64,000 nt of DNA, from NCBI GenBank assembly GCA_012517905.1, contig JAAYUE010000069.1, positions 124,001-188,000 on the forward strand, given 5' to 3'. The DNA is from Clostridiales bacterium (GTDB lineage Bacteria > Bacillota > Clostridia > Christensenellales > CAG-138). The position numbers were made by a program, and so were the translations under genes. This document shows positions 39,601-48,105 of the stretch, in pieces (within the stretch, counting starts at the first letter, position 1; every line of letters begins with the position of its first letter). The notes under the pieces are model-generated. The model searched no databases. It had not been told where the DNA came from and saw only the letters and a list, made by a program, of their open reading frames with translations.

Positions 39601-41219
39601 CCAGCATTGCCCGCACGCGTCACTCCACGCCCGGCGTGGGGCTGATTTCACCGCCCCCGCACCACGATATCTATTCGATCGAAGATCTCGCGCAGTTGAT
39701 CTACGACCTGAAGAACGCAAACCCCGACGCGCGCATCAACGTCAAGCTCGTCTCTGAGGCGGGCGTCGGCACCATCGCGGCGGGCGTCGCCAAGGGCGGC
39801 GCGGACGTGATCCTGATCTCCGGCTACGACGGCGGAACGGGCGCCAGCCCGCGCACGAGCATTCAGCATGCGGGTCTGCCCTGGGAGCTCGGCCTTGCCG
39901 AGACGCACCAGACGCTGATTGCAAACGGCCTGCGCGGCCGCGTGCGGGTCGAGACGGACGGCAAGCTCATGACGGGGCGGGACATCGCCATCGCCGCGCT
40001 GCTCGGCGCGGAGGAGTTTGGCTTTGCCACCCTGCCGCTGGTGTCCATCGGCTGCGTGGTGATGCGCGTCTGCAATCTCGACACATGCCCCGTCGGCGTG
40101 GCGACGCAGAATCCCGCGCTGCGCGCGCGGTTTACCGGCAAGCCGGAGTATGTGATCAACCTCATGCGCTTTCTTGCGCAGAATCTGCGCGAACAGATGG
40201 CGGAGCTTGGGTTCCACACGCTGGACATGATGGTCGGCATGGCGGGACACCTGACGCAGATAAAGCAGTCCCCGAAGACGGACGGCATGGACCTCTCCGG
40301 CCTGATTCCCGGGGATCAGCCGCTGCCTTGGCGCGATCTGAAACCCCATGGCGACGAACACAACCGCCTGTTTCACGACATGCTCCGCTCGCTGGTCGAG
40401 CAGGGCGACGCCGTGGTCAAGCGGCCGATCTGCAACACGGAACGGGCGGTCGCCACGCGGATTTCGGCGTTCATCAGCCGCGAATACGGCCGTCTGCCGG
40501 ACGGGCGCATCCGGTTCCAATTCAACGGCACGGCCGGGCAGAGCTTCGGCGCGTTTGCGACCGCGGGCATCGAGCTTTTGATCGAGGGCGATACGAACGA
40601 CTATCTCGGCAAGGGCCTGTGCGGCGCGCGCATCATCGTCCGGGCGCCGAAAGACGCCGGATGGTCCGCAAAGGACAACCTGCTTACGGGCAACGTGGCG
40701 CTCTTCGGCGCGACGGATGGAGAACTGTATCTGGCCGGGCGCGCGGGCGAACGCTTCTGCGTGCGCAACAGCGGCGCGCTCGCCGTCTGCGAGGGCGTCG
40801 GCGACCACGGCTGCGAATACATGACGGGCGGCACCGCCGTCATTCTCGGGCCCGTTGGCCGTAACTTTGCCAGCGGCATGTCCGGCGGCATCGCGTATGT
40901 GCTGGACGACGGCAACCTCAGGCGCATGGTGAACACGAAGATGGTTGCGCTCTACGATCTCGACGCGCTCGACCTTGTGCTGCTCTACCGCCATCTGACG
41001 AACCATGTGAACTACACCGGCTCGAAGATCGCCGCGAAGATACTGGACAAATGGCCGTCCGAACACGCGCGCTTTGTCAAAGTGCTGCCGCACGACTACC
41101 GTGAGATGCTCGAAGCCATGGACGCTGCCGAGCGCGAAGGGCTGGAGGGCGACGAGATGCTCGAGCGGGCGTTTCAGCTCAAGACGGGCAAGACCGGACC
41201 GTCCGGCATCAAGCTCTAA
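36657..41219 (+). CDS. gltB: Glutamate synthase large subunit
   Basis: FEHDACGTGFIAHTHG (N-terminal catalytic Cys), FMN/FeS domain SGYDGGTGASPRTSIQHAGLPWELGLAETHQTL, C-terminal GXGXG domain; start after AGGAGA. Confidence 0.95.
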   Translation: MKQQELQQRCSTTFRQQETENQDAPVAPNRGRTACSMAGATLWRPEFEHDACGTGFIAHTHGVRSHAIIEDALEILKRLAHRGGTGSDPDTGDGAGVLLQIPDRFFRKATEFDLPEEGQYAVCMFFLPLDEADCLTAQASIEAIAKEEAFTLIGWRKVPTNLHACGAGAWASVPSVRQLFITWKETDLPSDVRLFVLRKRIERAMKEQGCEAYVPSLSAKTVVYKGMMQAWQVSDFYPDLLDEDFLSGIALVHSRYSTNTFPNWERAQPFRMVAHNGEINTLKGCEHAVLAASSAMDGGRLSRRFADILPILDTDGSDSTKFDNLLEFLVVAGRSLPQALFMMMPGPWSKDPTMDENQREFFRYAACLMTPWDGPAAMCFTDGRQVGAVLDRNGLRPARWVLTKDDILVLASESGVVDIPPSEVVRRGRLGPNQMLLLDTETRALLEDQQIKDRYLDGPWKQWLPEQVIELEEQPYRRLSEPSANPTELQRLFGWTYEDRMVTVLPIAQSGLDPVGAMGYDAPIAVLSDKPQPLFHYFKQLFAQVTNPPIDAIQEECVVGMDVFLGPNGDPTLDQADNCRKIHLASPILDTPNLERLLSGIPGFSAAELHMVFDPKQGLEAGLDAFFTAAEKAIRGGNSILVLSDRTAGPELAPIPSLLATAGVHHHLIRKGLRGGCSLIVDSYEPREIHHVACLIGYGAKAVHLRGVYEAVEALSDEGYLEGMPLEDAMRNIFHGYDHGILKVMSKMGISCVDGYHNAQIFEALGLSQELVDRFFNGTVTRVGGMNLDDLEREILKRHKEALEAPINELPSGGRFQYKRDGEKHLYNPETIHLLQTAVRNGDYELFKEFVRRIEGEAPVTLRNLLGFQNCHPIPLEEVEPVEKIVRRFKTGAMSYGSISKEAHECIAMAMNQLGGKSNSGEGGEASERYFTDKNSAIKQIASGRFGVTGPYLASAKEIQIKMAQGAKPGEGGQLPAGKVYPSIARTRHSTPGVGLISPPPHHDIYSIEDLAQLIYDLKNANPDARINVKLVSEAGVGTIAAGVAKGGADVILISGYDGGTGASPRTSIQHAGLPWELGLAETHQTLIANGLRGRVRVETDGKLMTGRDIAIAALLGAEEFGFATLPLVSIGCVVMRVCNLDTCPVGVATQNPALRARFTGKPEYVINLMRFLAQNLREQMAELGFHTLDMMVGMAGHLTQIKQSPKTDGMDLSGLIPGDQPLPWRDLKPHGDEHNRLFHDMLRSLVEQGDAVVKRPICNTERAVATRISAFISREYGRLPDGRIRFQFNGTAGQSFGAFATAGIELLIEGDTNDYLGKGLCGARIIVRAPKDAGWSAKDNLLTGNVALFGATDGELYLAGRAGERFCVRNSGALAVCEGVGDHGCEYMTGGTAVILGPVGRNFASGMSGGIAYVLDDGNLRRMVNTKMVALYDLDALDLVLLYRHLTNHVNYTGSKIAAKILDKWPSEHARFVKVLPHDYREMLEAMDAAEREGLEGDEMLERAFQLKTGKTGPSGIKL

Positions 41220-41240
41220 GCGGGCGGAAGGAGACGACGA

Positions 41241-42671
41241 ATGGGAAAACTGACCGGTTTTTTGGAATATGACAGGCGGACGGCCGAAGAGCTGCCCTGC
41301 GATGCGCGCGTTCAGAACTGGGACGCGTTTCATCCCGCGCAGAGCGAGGACGAGATTTGCGAACAGGCCGCGCGCTGCATGAACTGCGGCGTGCCGTTTT
41401 GCCACGCGGGCGTGACCTGGCGCGGCGTGGGGTCCGGCTGCAGCCTCGGAAACCTCATCCCCGAATGGAACCATCTGGTCTTCAAGGGGCATTTTGAGGA
41501 AGCGTTCCGCAGGTTGGAGCAGACGAACCCGCTGCACGAATGCACCTCCCGCGTTTGCCCCGCCCTCTGCGAGGGCGCCTGCACGAACGGGCTGAACGGC
41601 GAACCCGTCGCCATCCGCGAGATCGAGCGCTTTTTGAGCGATATGGCCTGGGAAAAAGGCTGGGTGATCCCGCGTCCGCCGAAAGCCTACCGGGACAAGA
41701 GTGTTGCGGTAATCGGCTCCGGCCCATCCGGACTGACCGCGGCGCACATCCTGAACCAACGCGGATTCCATGTGACGGTGTTCGAGAAATCCGAAGAGCC
41801 CGGCGGGCTTCTGATGTTCGGCATCCCGAATATGAAGCTGCCCAAGGAACTGGTCCGAAGGCGCGTCGATATCTTTCGGCAGGAAGGCATCGAATTCGTC
41901 TGCGGGAAGGACGTCGGCAAAGACCTGCCGGTGTCCGAACTGGACCGTTTTGACGCGGTGCTGCTCTGCGGCGGCGCCGGTCAGCCGCGTGATCTGACCG
42001 TATCCGGCCGCAATCTGCCAGGGGTACGCCTGGCCGTGCCGTTTCTGGCTGAGGCGACGCGCCGCGTGCTTGCGGGGGATACGGAAGAAAAGCCGCTGCT
42101 CGGACACAAGGTGGTGGTCATCGGGGGCGGCGACACCGGCAACGACTGCGTTGCGACCTCCATTCGCATGGGCGCAAACGCCGTTGTCCAGCTCGAGATC
42201 ATGCCACCCGCGCCGGAGATGCGTGCGGCGGGCAACCCCTGGCCGCGCTGGCCGCTGGTGCTCAAGACCGACTATGGTCAGCAGGAAGCCATCTGGCTGT
42301 TTGGAAACGATCCGCGGACGTTTGAAACCACGGCAGTGTCCATCCTAGGCGACGAGACGAGCGGCGTGACCGGCATTGAAACCGCAGAGGTCGAGTGGGT
42401 AACCACGGAGCGCGGGCGCATTCCCAAACCGATCGAGTCCACGCGCAGCAGACAGGAAGCGACGGACGTGCTGATCGCCATGGGATTCGTCGGTGCGGAG
42501 ACGTATCTGCCGGAGGCGCTGCAGCTCACGCTGGACCGCAGCGCCTATGCGACCTCGCGAAAGGGCGTCTTTACCGCCGGCGATATGCGAACGGGCCAGA
42601 GCCTCGTCGTGCGCGCGTCGGCGGACGCAAAGCGCGCCGCCGAGGAAGTGGAGCGCTATCTCGGCGAGTAA
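41241..42671 (+). CDS. gltD: Glutamate synthase small subunit
   Basis: ARCMNCGVPFCH; SVAVIGSGPSGLTAAHILNQRG; VVIGGGDTGNDCVATSIR. Confidence 0.96.
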   Translation: MGKLTGFLEYDRRTAEELPCDARVQNWDAFHPAQSEDEICEQAARCMNCGVPFCHAGVTWRGVGSGCSLGNLIPEWNHLVFKGHFEEAFRRLEQTNPLHECTSRVCPALCEGACTNGLNGEPVAIREIERFLSDMAWEKGWVIPRPPKAYRDKSVAVIGSGPSGLTAAHILNQRGFHVTVFEKSEEPGGLLMFGIPNMKLPKELVRRRVDIFRQEGIEFVCGKDVGKDLPVSELDRFDAVLLCGGAGQPRDLTVSGRNLPGVRLAVPFLAEATRRVLAGDTEEKPLLGHKVVVIGGGDTGNDCVATSIRMGANAVVQLEIMPPAPEMRAAGNPWPRWPLVLKTDYGQQEAIWLFGNDPRTFETTAVSILGDETSGVTGIETAEVEWVTTERGRIPKPIESTRSRQEATDVLIAMGFVGAETYLPEALQLTLDRSAYATSRKGVFTAGDMRTGQSLVVRASADAKRAAEEVERYLGE

Positions 42672-42702
42672 CGCAACAAGCGGGTTGAAGATCGTAAAGC
42701 GC

Positions 42703-42730
42703 AAAAAGTCCGGAACGTTCCGGACTTTTT
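42703..42730. terminator. Bidirectional rho-independent terminator
   Basis: Perfect palindrome AAAAAGTCCGGAACGTTCCGGACTTTTT. Confidence 0.88.
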
Positions 42731-42839
42731 TCCATATCGCCGTAAGGGGAGATACAGACGCTGTTCATAGGCAAATATCTATAGATTTGATTTTATAATT
42801 CTATTTATCCGATGGAAGCGCACAGTATATAATAGACAC

Positions 42840-43451
42840 ATGGATAAACTGGATAAACATGGGAATAAGCTCGTCAAACTCTTTACGTCGACCATGCTGA
42901 TTAGCACGTTTACGTTTGGCGGCGGCTACGTCATCGTGCCGCTGATGAAAAAGAAATTTGTGGACGAGCTGCGCTGGCTGCAGGAGGACGAGACGCTGGA
43001 CTACATCGCGATTGCGCAGTCTTCGCCCGGCGCCGTGGCCGTCAACGCCTCGATCCTGCTGGGCTACCGCATCGCGGGCGTTCCCGGCGCGCTCGTCGCA
43101 ATATTGGGCACGATCCTGCCGCCGATGGTGATCCTTTCGGTGATTTCGTATTTCTATCTTTCGTTTCAGGCAAACCCGGTCGTGAACGCGGTGCTCGGCG
43201 CGATGCGCGCGGGCGTCGCCGCGGTGATCATCAACGTCGTCGTGCGGATGGGCTGGGGAATCGTCCGGCAGAGGAAGATCGTCCCGGTCGTCGTCATGCT
43301 TGCGGTGTTTGCGGCGGTCTATTTTTTCAAGGTCAGCATCATTCTGATCATTCTGCTCTGCGCGGCGCTCGGGGTGGCGACGGCGCTGATCGAATCCGCG
43401 CGGGAGAAGAAAGACGGCCCTTCTTCAGACGACGATATGCGCAAAATTTGA
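42840..43451 (+). CDS. Chromate transporter, half 1
   Basis: FGGGYVIVPLMKKKFVDELRWL; IAQSSPGAVAVNASILLGYRIAG. Confidence 0.9.
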   Translation: MDKLDKHGNKLVKLFTSTMLISTFTFGGGYVIVPLMKKKFVDELRWLQEDETLDYIAIAQSSPGAVAVNASILLGYRIAGVPGALVAILGTILPPMVILSVISYFYLSFQANPVVNAVLGAMRAGVAAVIINVVVRMGWGIVRQRKIVPVVVMLAVFAAVYFFKVSIILIILLCAALGVATALIESAREKKDGPSSDDDMRKI

Positions 43452-43465
43452 CCGGGAGATAAGAT

Positions 43466-44131
43466 ATGGTTCTGCTTAAACTGTTTCTCAGCTTCATCCA
43501 GATCGGGCTTTTCAGCATCGGCGGCGGGTATGCGGCGCTGCCGCTGATACAGAATCAGGTCGTCGAGCTGCACGGCTGGCTGACGCTTTCGGAGTTTGCG
43601 GACGTGATCAGCATCGCCGAAATGACGCCGGGGCCGATTGCGGTGAATTCCGCGACGTTTGTCGGCATCCAGATTGCGGGCATCCCGGGCGCGATTGTCG
43701 CGACAATCGGCTGCATTCTGCCGTCCTGCGTCATCGTGCTGCTGCTGGCGTACCTGTATCAGAAATATAAGACGATGACGGTGATGCAGGGCGCGCTGGC
43801 CGGCATCCGTCCGGCGGTCGTGTCCATGATCGCGTCCGCCGGGCTGACAATCCTGCTGCTGGCGTTGTTCGGCTCGAGCGCGGCGTCGCTGCAAAACGTC
43901 GATCTCAAAAATGCCGGTATCGTGCTCGCAGGGCTGGCCATGTCGTTTTGGCTGGACCCCAATCCCATTCTGATCATCGGCGGGGCGGGCGTCGTGGGAC
44001 TGTTTTTCTATGTGCAGGGCACGCTTTCCGGTCCGGCGCGCGCGATCGTGGACGCGGCGGCGGGGGCGCTGGTGCTGCTTAGCGTCGTGCTGCTGGCGAT
44101 TGCGGACCGGCGCAGAAGACGGGCGTCGTAA
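43466..44131 (+). CDS. Chromate transporter, half 2
   Basis: FSIGGGYAALPLIQNQVVELHGWL; IAEMTPGPIAVNSATFVGIQIAG. Confidence 0.9.
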   Translation: MVLLKLFLSFIQIGLFSIGGGYAALPLIQNQVVELHGWLTLSEFADVISIAEMTPGPIAVNSATFVGIQIAGIPGAIVATIGCILPSCVIVLLLAYLYQKYKTMTVMQGALAGIRPAVVSMIASAGLTILLLALFGSSAASLQNVDLKNAGIVLAGLAMSFWLDPNPILIIGGAGVVGLFFYVQGTLSGPARAIVDAAAGALVLLSVVLLAIADRRRRRAS

Positions 44132-44176
44132 CATACGGCCAACCGCATGGGATTACGGCAAGAAAGGATCGGCGCA

Positions 44177-44761
44177 ATGCAGAGCGCAATTGAGCTCGCG
44201 GAGCAAATAGAAGCGATGGGCGCGTTTCGCGCGGCGGCAATCGAGGTCGATGCGATCCCCTTCGACACCGCGTTTCGCGACGCCTGCAGGCAAAATTCCT
44301 GCGGGTTCTATAACCGCTGCTGGACCTGCCCGCCGGACGCGGGGGAGATCGACGAGCTGATCGCGCGGGTGCGGGCCTATCGGTACGCGGTGGCGTTTCA
44401 AACCGTCTCTTCGCTGGAGGATTCCTACGACATGGAGGGGATGCACGCGGCCGCGGCGGCGCACAACCGCCTGACGCTGAAGATACAGGACCTGCTCAGT
44501 ACGCTCGCGCCCGAAAGCATGGTGCTCGGCGCGGGCGCCTGCGGCATCTGCAAGACCTGCACGAAGCCGGACGGGCTGCCCTGCCGCTTTCCCGACCGGG
44601 CGATCCTCTCGCTGGAAGCCTGCGGCATAGACGTTTCGGCGCTGGCTAAGCGCTGCGGTCTTCGGTATATCAACGGAAAAAACACCGTGACCTACTTTGG
44701 AATCGCGCTGTACGAAGCGCGCGGGCCATCCCGCGATCAGGATGGCGTTTCGGACGGGTGA
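44177..44761 (+). CDS. DUF2284 Cys-rich metal-binding protein
   Basis: CRQNSCGFYNRCWTCPPDAG; GACGICKTCTKPDGLPCRFPDRAILSLEACGIDV. Confidence 0.82.
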   Translation: MQSAIELAEQIEAMGAFRAAAIEVDAIPFDTAFRDACRQNSCGFYNRCWTCPPDAGEIDELIARVRAYRYAVAFQTVSSLEDSYDMEGMHAAAAAHNRLTLKIQDLLSTLAPESMVLGAGACGICKTCTKPDGLPCRFPDRAILSLEACGIDVSALAKRCGLRYINGKNTVTYFGIALYEARGPSRDQDGVSDG

Positions 44762-44967
44762 ACGGCGCAGCGCGGCTTCGGGCAAAGCGAAAATACCAGC
44801 GAACGGAGTGAAACGACGGTTCCTGATCCGTATTCCGGCAAAACATTGCGCCGTTATGGGCGAGCGGGCGTGCCGATTTTTGTAAAAATACTGTTCGGCA
44901 GTGGTATTGCGTCCATAGATATGGTATTATGTTATGGTATAATGCACCATATAAGGAGCATACCGTC

Positions 44968-45426
44968 ATGAAATGCAGATATTGCGCCAGCATCGAAAGC
45001 AAAGTGATCGACTCGCGGCCGACGGAGGATGGAAGCGCCATCCGCCGCAGACGCGAGTGCATCAACTGCGGAAAACGGTTTACGACCTATGAGAAGATCG
45101 AGGAAATTCCGATCATGGTTGTAAAGAGGGACGGAAGGCGCGAGCAGTTTGACTCCGAAAAGATCCGCATGGGCATCCGAAAGGCCTGCGAAAAGCGCCC
45201 GGTTGCGGCGGATGTGCAGGACAAGCTGGTCGAGGACGTCAGCCGCGAGGTCTTCAACACGCTGGCCTCCGAGGTGACGACGCGGGATATCGGCGAGGTC
45301 GTCATGAAGAAGCTCAAGGACGTGGACGAGGTCGCCTATGTGCGCTTTGCGTCGGTCTATCGCGAGTTTAAGGACACGCAGACGTTCATGAAGGAGCTGC
45401 AGCGGCTGCTGGACGAGAAGAACTGA
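44968..45426 (+). CDS. nrdR: Transcriptional repressor NrdR
   Basis: [59 protein letters not shown]. Confidence 0.97.
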   Translation: MKCRYCASIESKVIDSRPTEDGSAIRRRRECINCGKRFTTYEKIEEIPIMVVKRDGRREQFDSEKIRMGIRKACEKRPVAADVQDKLVEDVSREVFNTLASEVTTRDIGEVVMKKLKDVDEVAYVRFASVYREFKDTQTFMKELQRLLDEKN

Positions 45427-45588
45427 CCGTTCTTCTGAAGGAGTTGCGGCGGCTGCCGGACGAAGAGGACCGATCTCGATATCCTTTCCCGTTCGCGCAA
45501 CACATGCGCGGACCGGCAGTTTTCATCATCCGCTCAGCGGAACCGGCGGCGGCGAGCCGCCTTTTTTATCGGGACACACGGAGACGAC

Positions 45589-46452
45589 ATGGCAAACGAC
45601 GGCACGGACACAACAGAATTTCTCATGCAATATGCGCGGCTTTCCCGCGGCGCGAAGTTTCGTTATGTCAACGGCGTCGGCCTCTATACGGCGCCGCAGC
45701 TGGCGCGCGCCGCAGGGTTTGACCACGGCTTTACCGCGCGGTCGGGCGGGGTGAGTATCGGGGGCTTTTCCTCGCTCAACCTGAGCTTTACGCGCCCGGA
45801 AAACCGCGATAACGTCATGGAAAACTATCGCATCTTCTGCCGGGCGGCGGAGATTCCGTTTGACGGCATGGTCATGGACAACTATGAGCACGGAACCACC
45901 GTGCGCAGGGTGGACCGCGCGGACGCGGGGAGAGGCTATCTGCGCGATCCGCTGCCGCTCTGTGACGGACTTGTGACCAACGATCCGGCGGTTACGCTCA
46001 TCACCGGCCACGCGGACTGCATGGCGTTTTTCGTCGTCGATCCCGTCCGCCGCTGCATCGGCCTTGCGCACGCGGGCTGGCGCGGCGCGCTCGGACGCAT
46101 CGGCGCGCGCGTCGTGGGGATGCTGACGGAGGAATTCGGCACGAACCCGGCGGACGTTCTGGCGGCCGTCGGCCCGTCGATCTGTCCGGATTGCTTCGAA
46201 GTCGGCCAAAACGTCGCCAAAGAGTTTGCGGACGCGTTTCCCGAAATCCCATGCGTGCTGGAGCGCGCGGGCGCAAGGCCGCACGTCGATCTCTGGATGG
46301 TTGCGTTTCGGCAGCTGCTCGAGGCTGGCGTCCTGGCGGAGCGCGTTTCGCTCTTCGACGTATGCACCATGGAGACGCCGCGCCTGTATTCGCACCGGCG
46401 TGACCATGGCAACACGGGCGGGATGGCGGCCTATCTGCGGATATTGCCGTAA
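45589..46452 (+). CDS. pgeF: Peptidoglycan editing factor / polyphenol oxidase family (YfiH)
   Basis: GLVTNDPAVTLITGHADCMAFFVVDPVRRCIGLAHAGWRGALGRI; GPSICPDCFEVG. Confidence 0.93.
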   Translation: MANDGTDTTEFLMQYARLSRGAKFRYVNGVGLYTAPQLARAAGFDHGFTARSGGVSIGGFSSLNLSFTRPENRDNVMENYRIFCRAAEIPFDGMVMDNYEHGTTVRRVDRADAGRGYLRDPLPLCDGLVTNDPAVTLITGHADCMAFFVVDPVRRCIGLAHAGWRGALGRIGARVVGMLTEEFGTNPADVLAAVGPSICPDCFEVGQNVAKEFADAFPEIPCVLERAGARPHVDLWMVAFRQLLEAGVLAERVSLFDVCTMETPRLYSHRRDHGNTGGMAAYLRILP

Positions 46453-46540
46453 ACGGCAAAGTCTGCAAAGACCCGTCAAACGCGACGGCTCGAAGGACTT
46501 TTTTCTCAATAGCATATGGGGGCGTGAAGTCGCCCGTCGA

Positions 46541-46569
46541 TTGACAATCTTTGCGGCCAAGAGTATAAT
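46541..46569 (+). promoter_or_regulatory. Consensus-like promoter
   Basis: TTGACA (46541-46546), 17 bp, TATAAT (46564-46569). Confidence 0.8.
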
Positions 46570-46623
46570 TCATTCGTTTCAACACAAAATCAGGGTTGCT
46601 TTACCAATTGATAAGGGAGACAG

Positions 46624-47757
46624 ATGTTCATGAAACTCAACAAGACGATTGCGCTGGCGGTTGTGATGCTGCTGGCGGTGACCTCGCTGTTCGGCTGCCA
46701 GAGCAAGCCGGTGCTTGCCGCGACGGTCGGCGATCAGGAAGTCACCGTAACCCAGCTGAAAAGCTCGTACACGAACAGCCTGAGCTACGCCTCCGCATAT
46801 GGCTACGATACGTCCACCGACGAAGGCATCGAGGGCTTTCGCAACTATCTGCTTGACAACCTCATCTCGTCTGCGATGAAGGTCTATCAGGCGAAGCAGG
46901 CCGGCCTCACGCTGACCGACGAAGAGATGACCGCGGCGAAGGAAACGGCGCAGACGAACTATGACGACACCGTTCAGAACTTCGTCGACCAGGCGACCAG
47001 CGCGGGCGCGACCAATGTGGAAGCATATGCCAAGACGCTGTTTACCAAGGCGCTCGTGCAGAACAAGACCACGGTCAAGAAGCTCAAGGCGCAAATGCTC
47101 GACGACGCGATCAACCAGACGCTCGTGAGCAAGCACAAGGACGCGCTGCTCGAAGGCGTCGCCCTGACGGACGACGAGTTGCTCTCGAAGTACACCGAAG
47201 AGCTCGCTTCCCAGAAAGCGCTCTTCGACGCGACGCCGTCGCAGTATTTCACCTATGACACCTATGCGCAGTATGGCTACAACGCGCCGCCGGTCTATGT
47301 GCCGGACGGATTCTTCCGCGTGCGCCAGATTCTCGTGGCCGATGAGGAGACCGCGCTTCTGGTCAAGCAGAAACTCGACGCGGGAGAGGACTTTGAAGCG
47401 CTTTTGACGGAATACAACACCGATCCGGGCATGCAGGGCGACACCTATGCGGACGGCTATCTCGTCGGCGAAGGCGCGAGCTTTGTCGAGTCCTTCCTGA
47501 CCGCCGCGCTTGCGCTGACGGAGAACGGTCAGGTCTCCAACCCCGTGCAGTCCGATTACGGCTGGCACATCATCAAGCGCGTCTCCACCGAGCCTGCGCA
47601 CGAAATCGCCTATGAGGACGTCAAGGCGGCGTTCGACACCTACGAGCAGGCGATGTACCAGTCGCAGTATTATTCGGACATCGTGAGCGCCTGGATCGCG
47701 GACGAGACGCTGGTGACACGCTATCCGGACAACTATGCGTCCGTCGGCAAATCCTGA
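46624..47757 (+). CDS. PrsA/SurA-like peptidylprolyl isomerase lipoprotein
   Basis: Lipobox LFGC; VRQILVADEETALLVKQKLDAGEDFEALLTEYNTDPG parvulin-like domain. Confidence 0.88.
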   Translation: MFMKLNKTIALAVVMLLAVTSLFGCQSKPVLAATVGDQEVTVTQLKSSYTNSLSYASAYGYDTSTDEGIEGFRNYLLDNLISSAMKVYQAKQAGLTLTDEEMTAAKETAQTNYDDTVQNFVDQATSAGATNVEAYAKTLFTKALVQNKTTVKKLKAQMLDDAINQTLVSKHKDALLEGVALTDDELLSKYTEELASQKALFDATPSQYFTYDTYAQYGYNAPPVYVPDGFFRVRQILVADEETALLVKQKLDAGEDFEALLTEYNTDPGMQGDTYADGYLVGEGASFVESFLTAALALTENGQVSNPVQSDYGWHIIKRVSTEPAHEIAYEDVKAAFDTYEQAMYQSQYYSDIVSAWIADETLVTRYPDNYASVGKS

Positions 47758-47772
47758 TAAGGGAGTGATAGC

Positions 47773-47862
47773 ATGAGCAAGGGGCTGAGAATCTTCAGTC
47801 TGGTCGTCGCGATCATGATGATTCTGGGGACCGTGGCGTCCATCATCTTTGCCCTGGCATAA
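47773..47862 (+). CDS. 29-aa single-TM small protein
   Basis: MSKGLRIFSLVVAIMMILGTVASIIFALA*; RBS-like GGGAG; not in ORF track. Confidence 0.55.
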   Translation: MSKGLRIFSLVVAIMMILGTVASIIFALA

Positions 47863-47908
47863 ACACAGGGATTGCCTTCCATATTGTTGACAACAGGAAC
47901 TTCTCAGG

Positions 47909-47938
47909 GCGGAGCCGGTCGACCGGCTCCGCTTTTTT
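47909..47938 (+). terminator. Rho-independent terminator
   Basis: GCGGAGCCGGTCGACCGGCTCCGCTTTTTT. Confidence 0.9.
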
Positions 47939-47988
47939 GCCGCCGCTGAGGGTAAATTGGCCGGCGACGTGATTTTGCGGCGCGGCGA

Positions 47989-48017
47989 TTGATGATTTTC
48001 GAGCAAATTGGTATGAT
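47989..48017 (+). promoter_or_regulatory. Promoter for the Amt-HK/RR operon
   Basis: TTGATG, 17 bp, TATGAT. Confidence 0.5.
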
Positions 48018-48105
48018 GAACTGCACGCCGGATGGCGGGCGGACACAAACGATGCGAACAGCCGGATTTGAAACCGGATAATGCGGACGGGAAAGCGGGC
48101 AAGCC

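Noticed and set aside
39648-42107. 819-aa minus-strand ORF, and 587-aa ORF at 37860-39623
   Set aside because: Antisense to gltB/gltD, which have unambiguous conserved motifs; no recognisable domain in the shadow ORFs.
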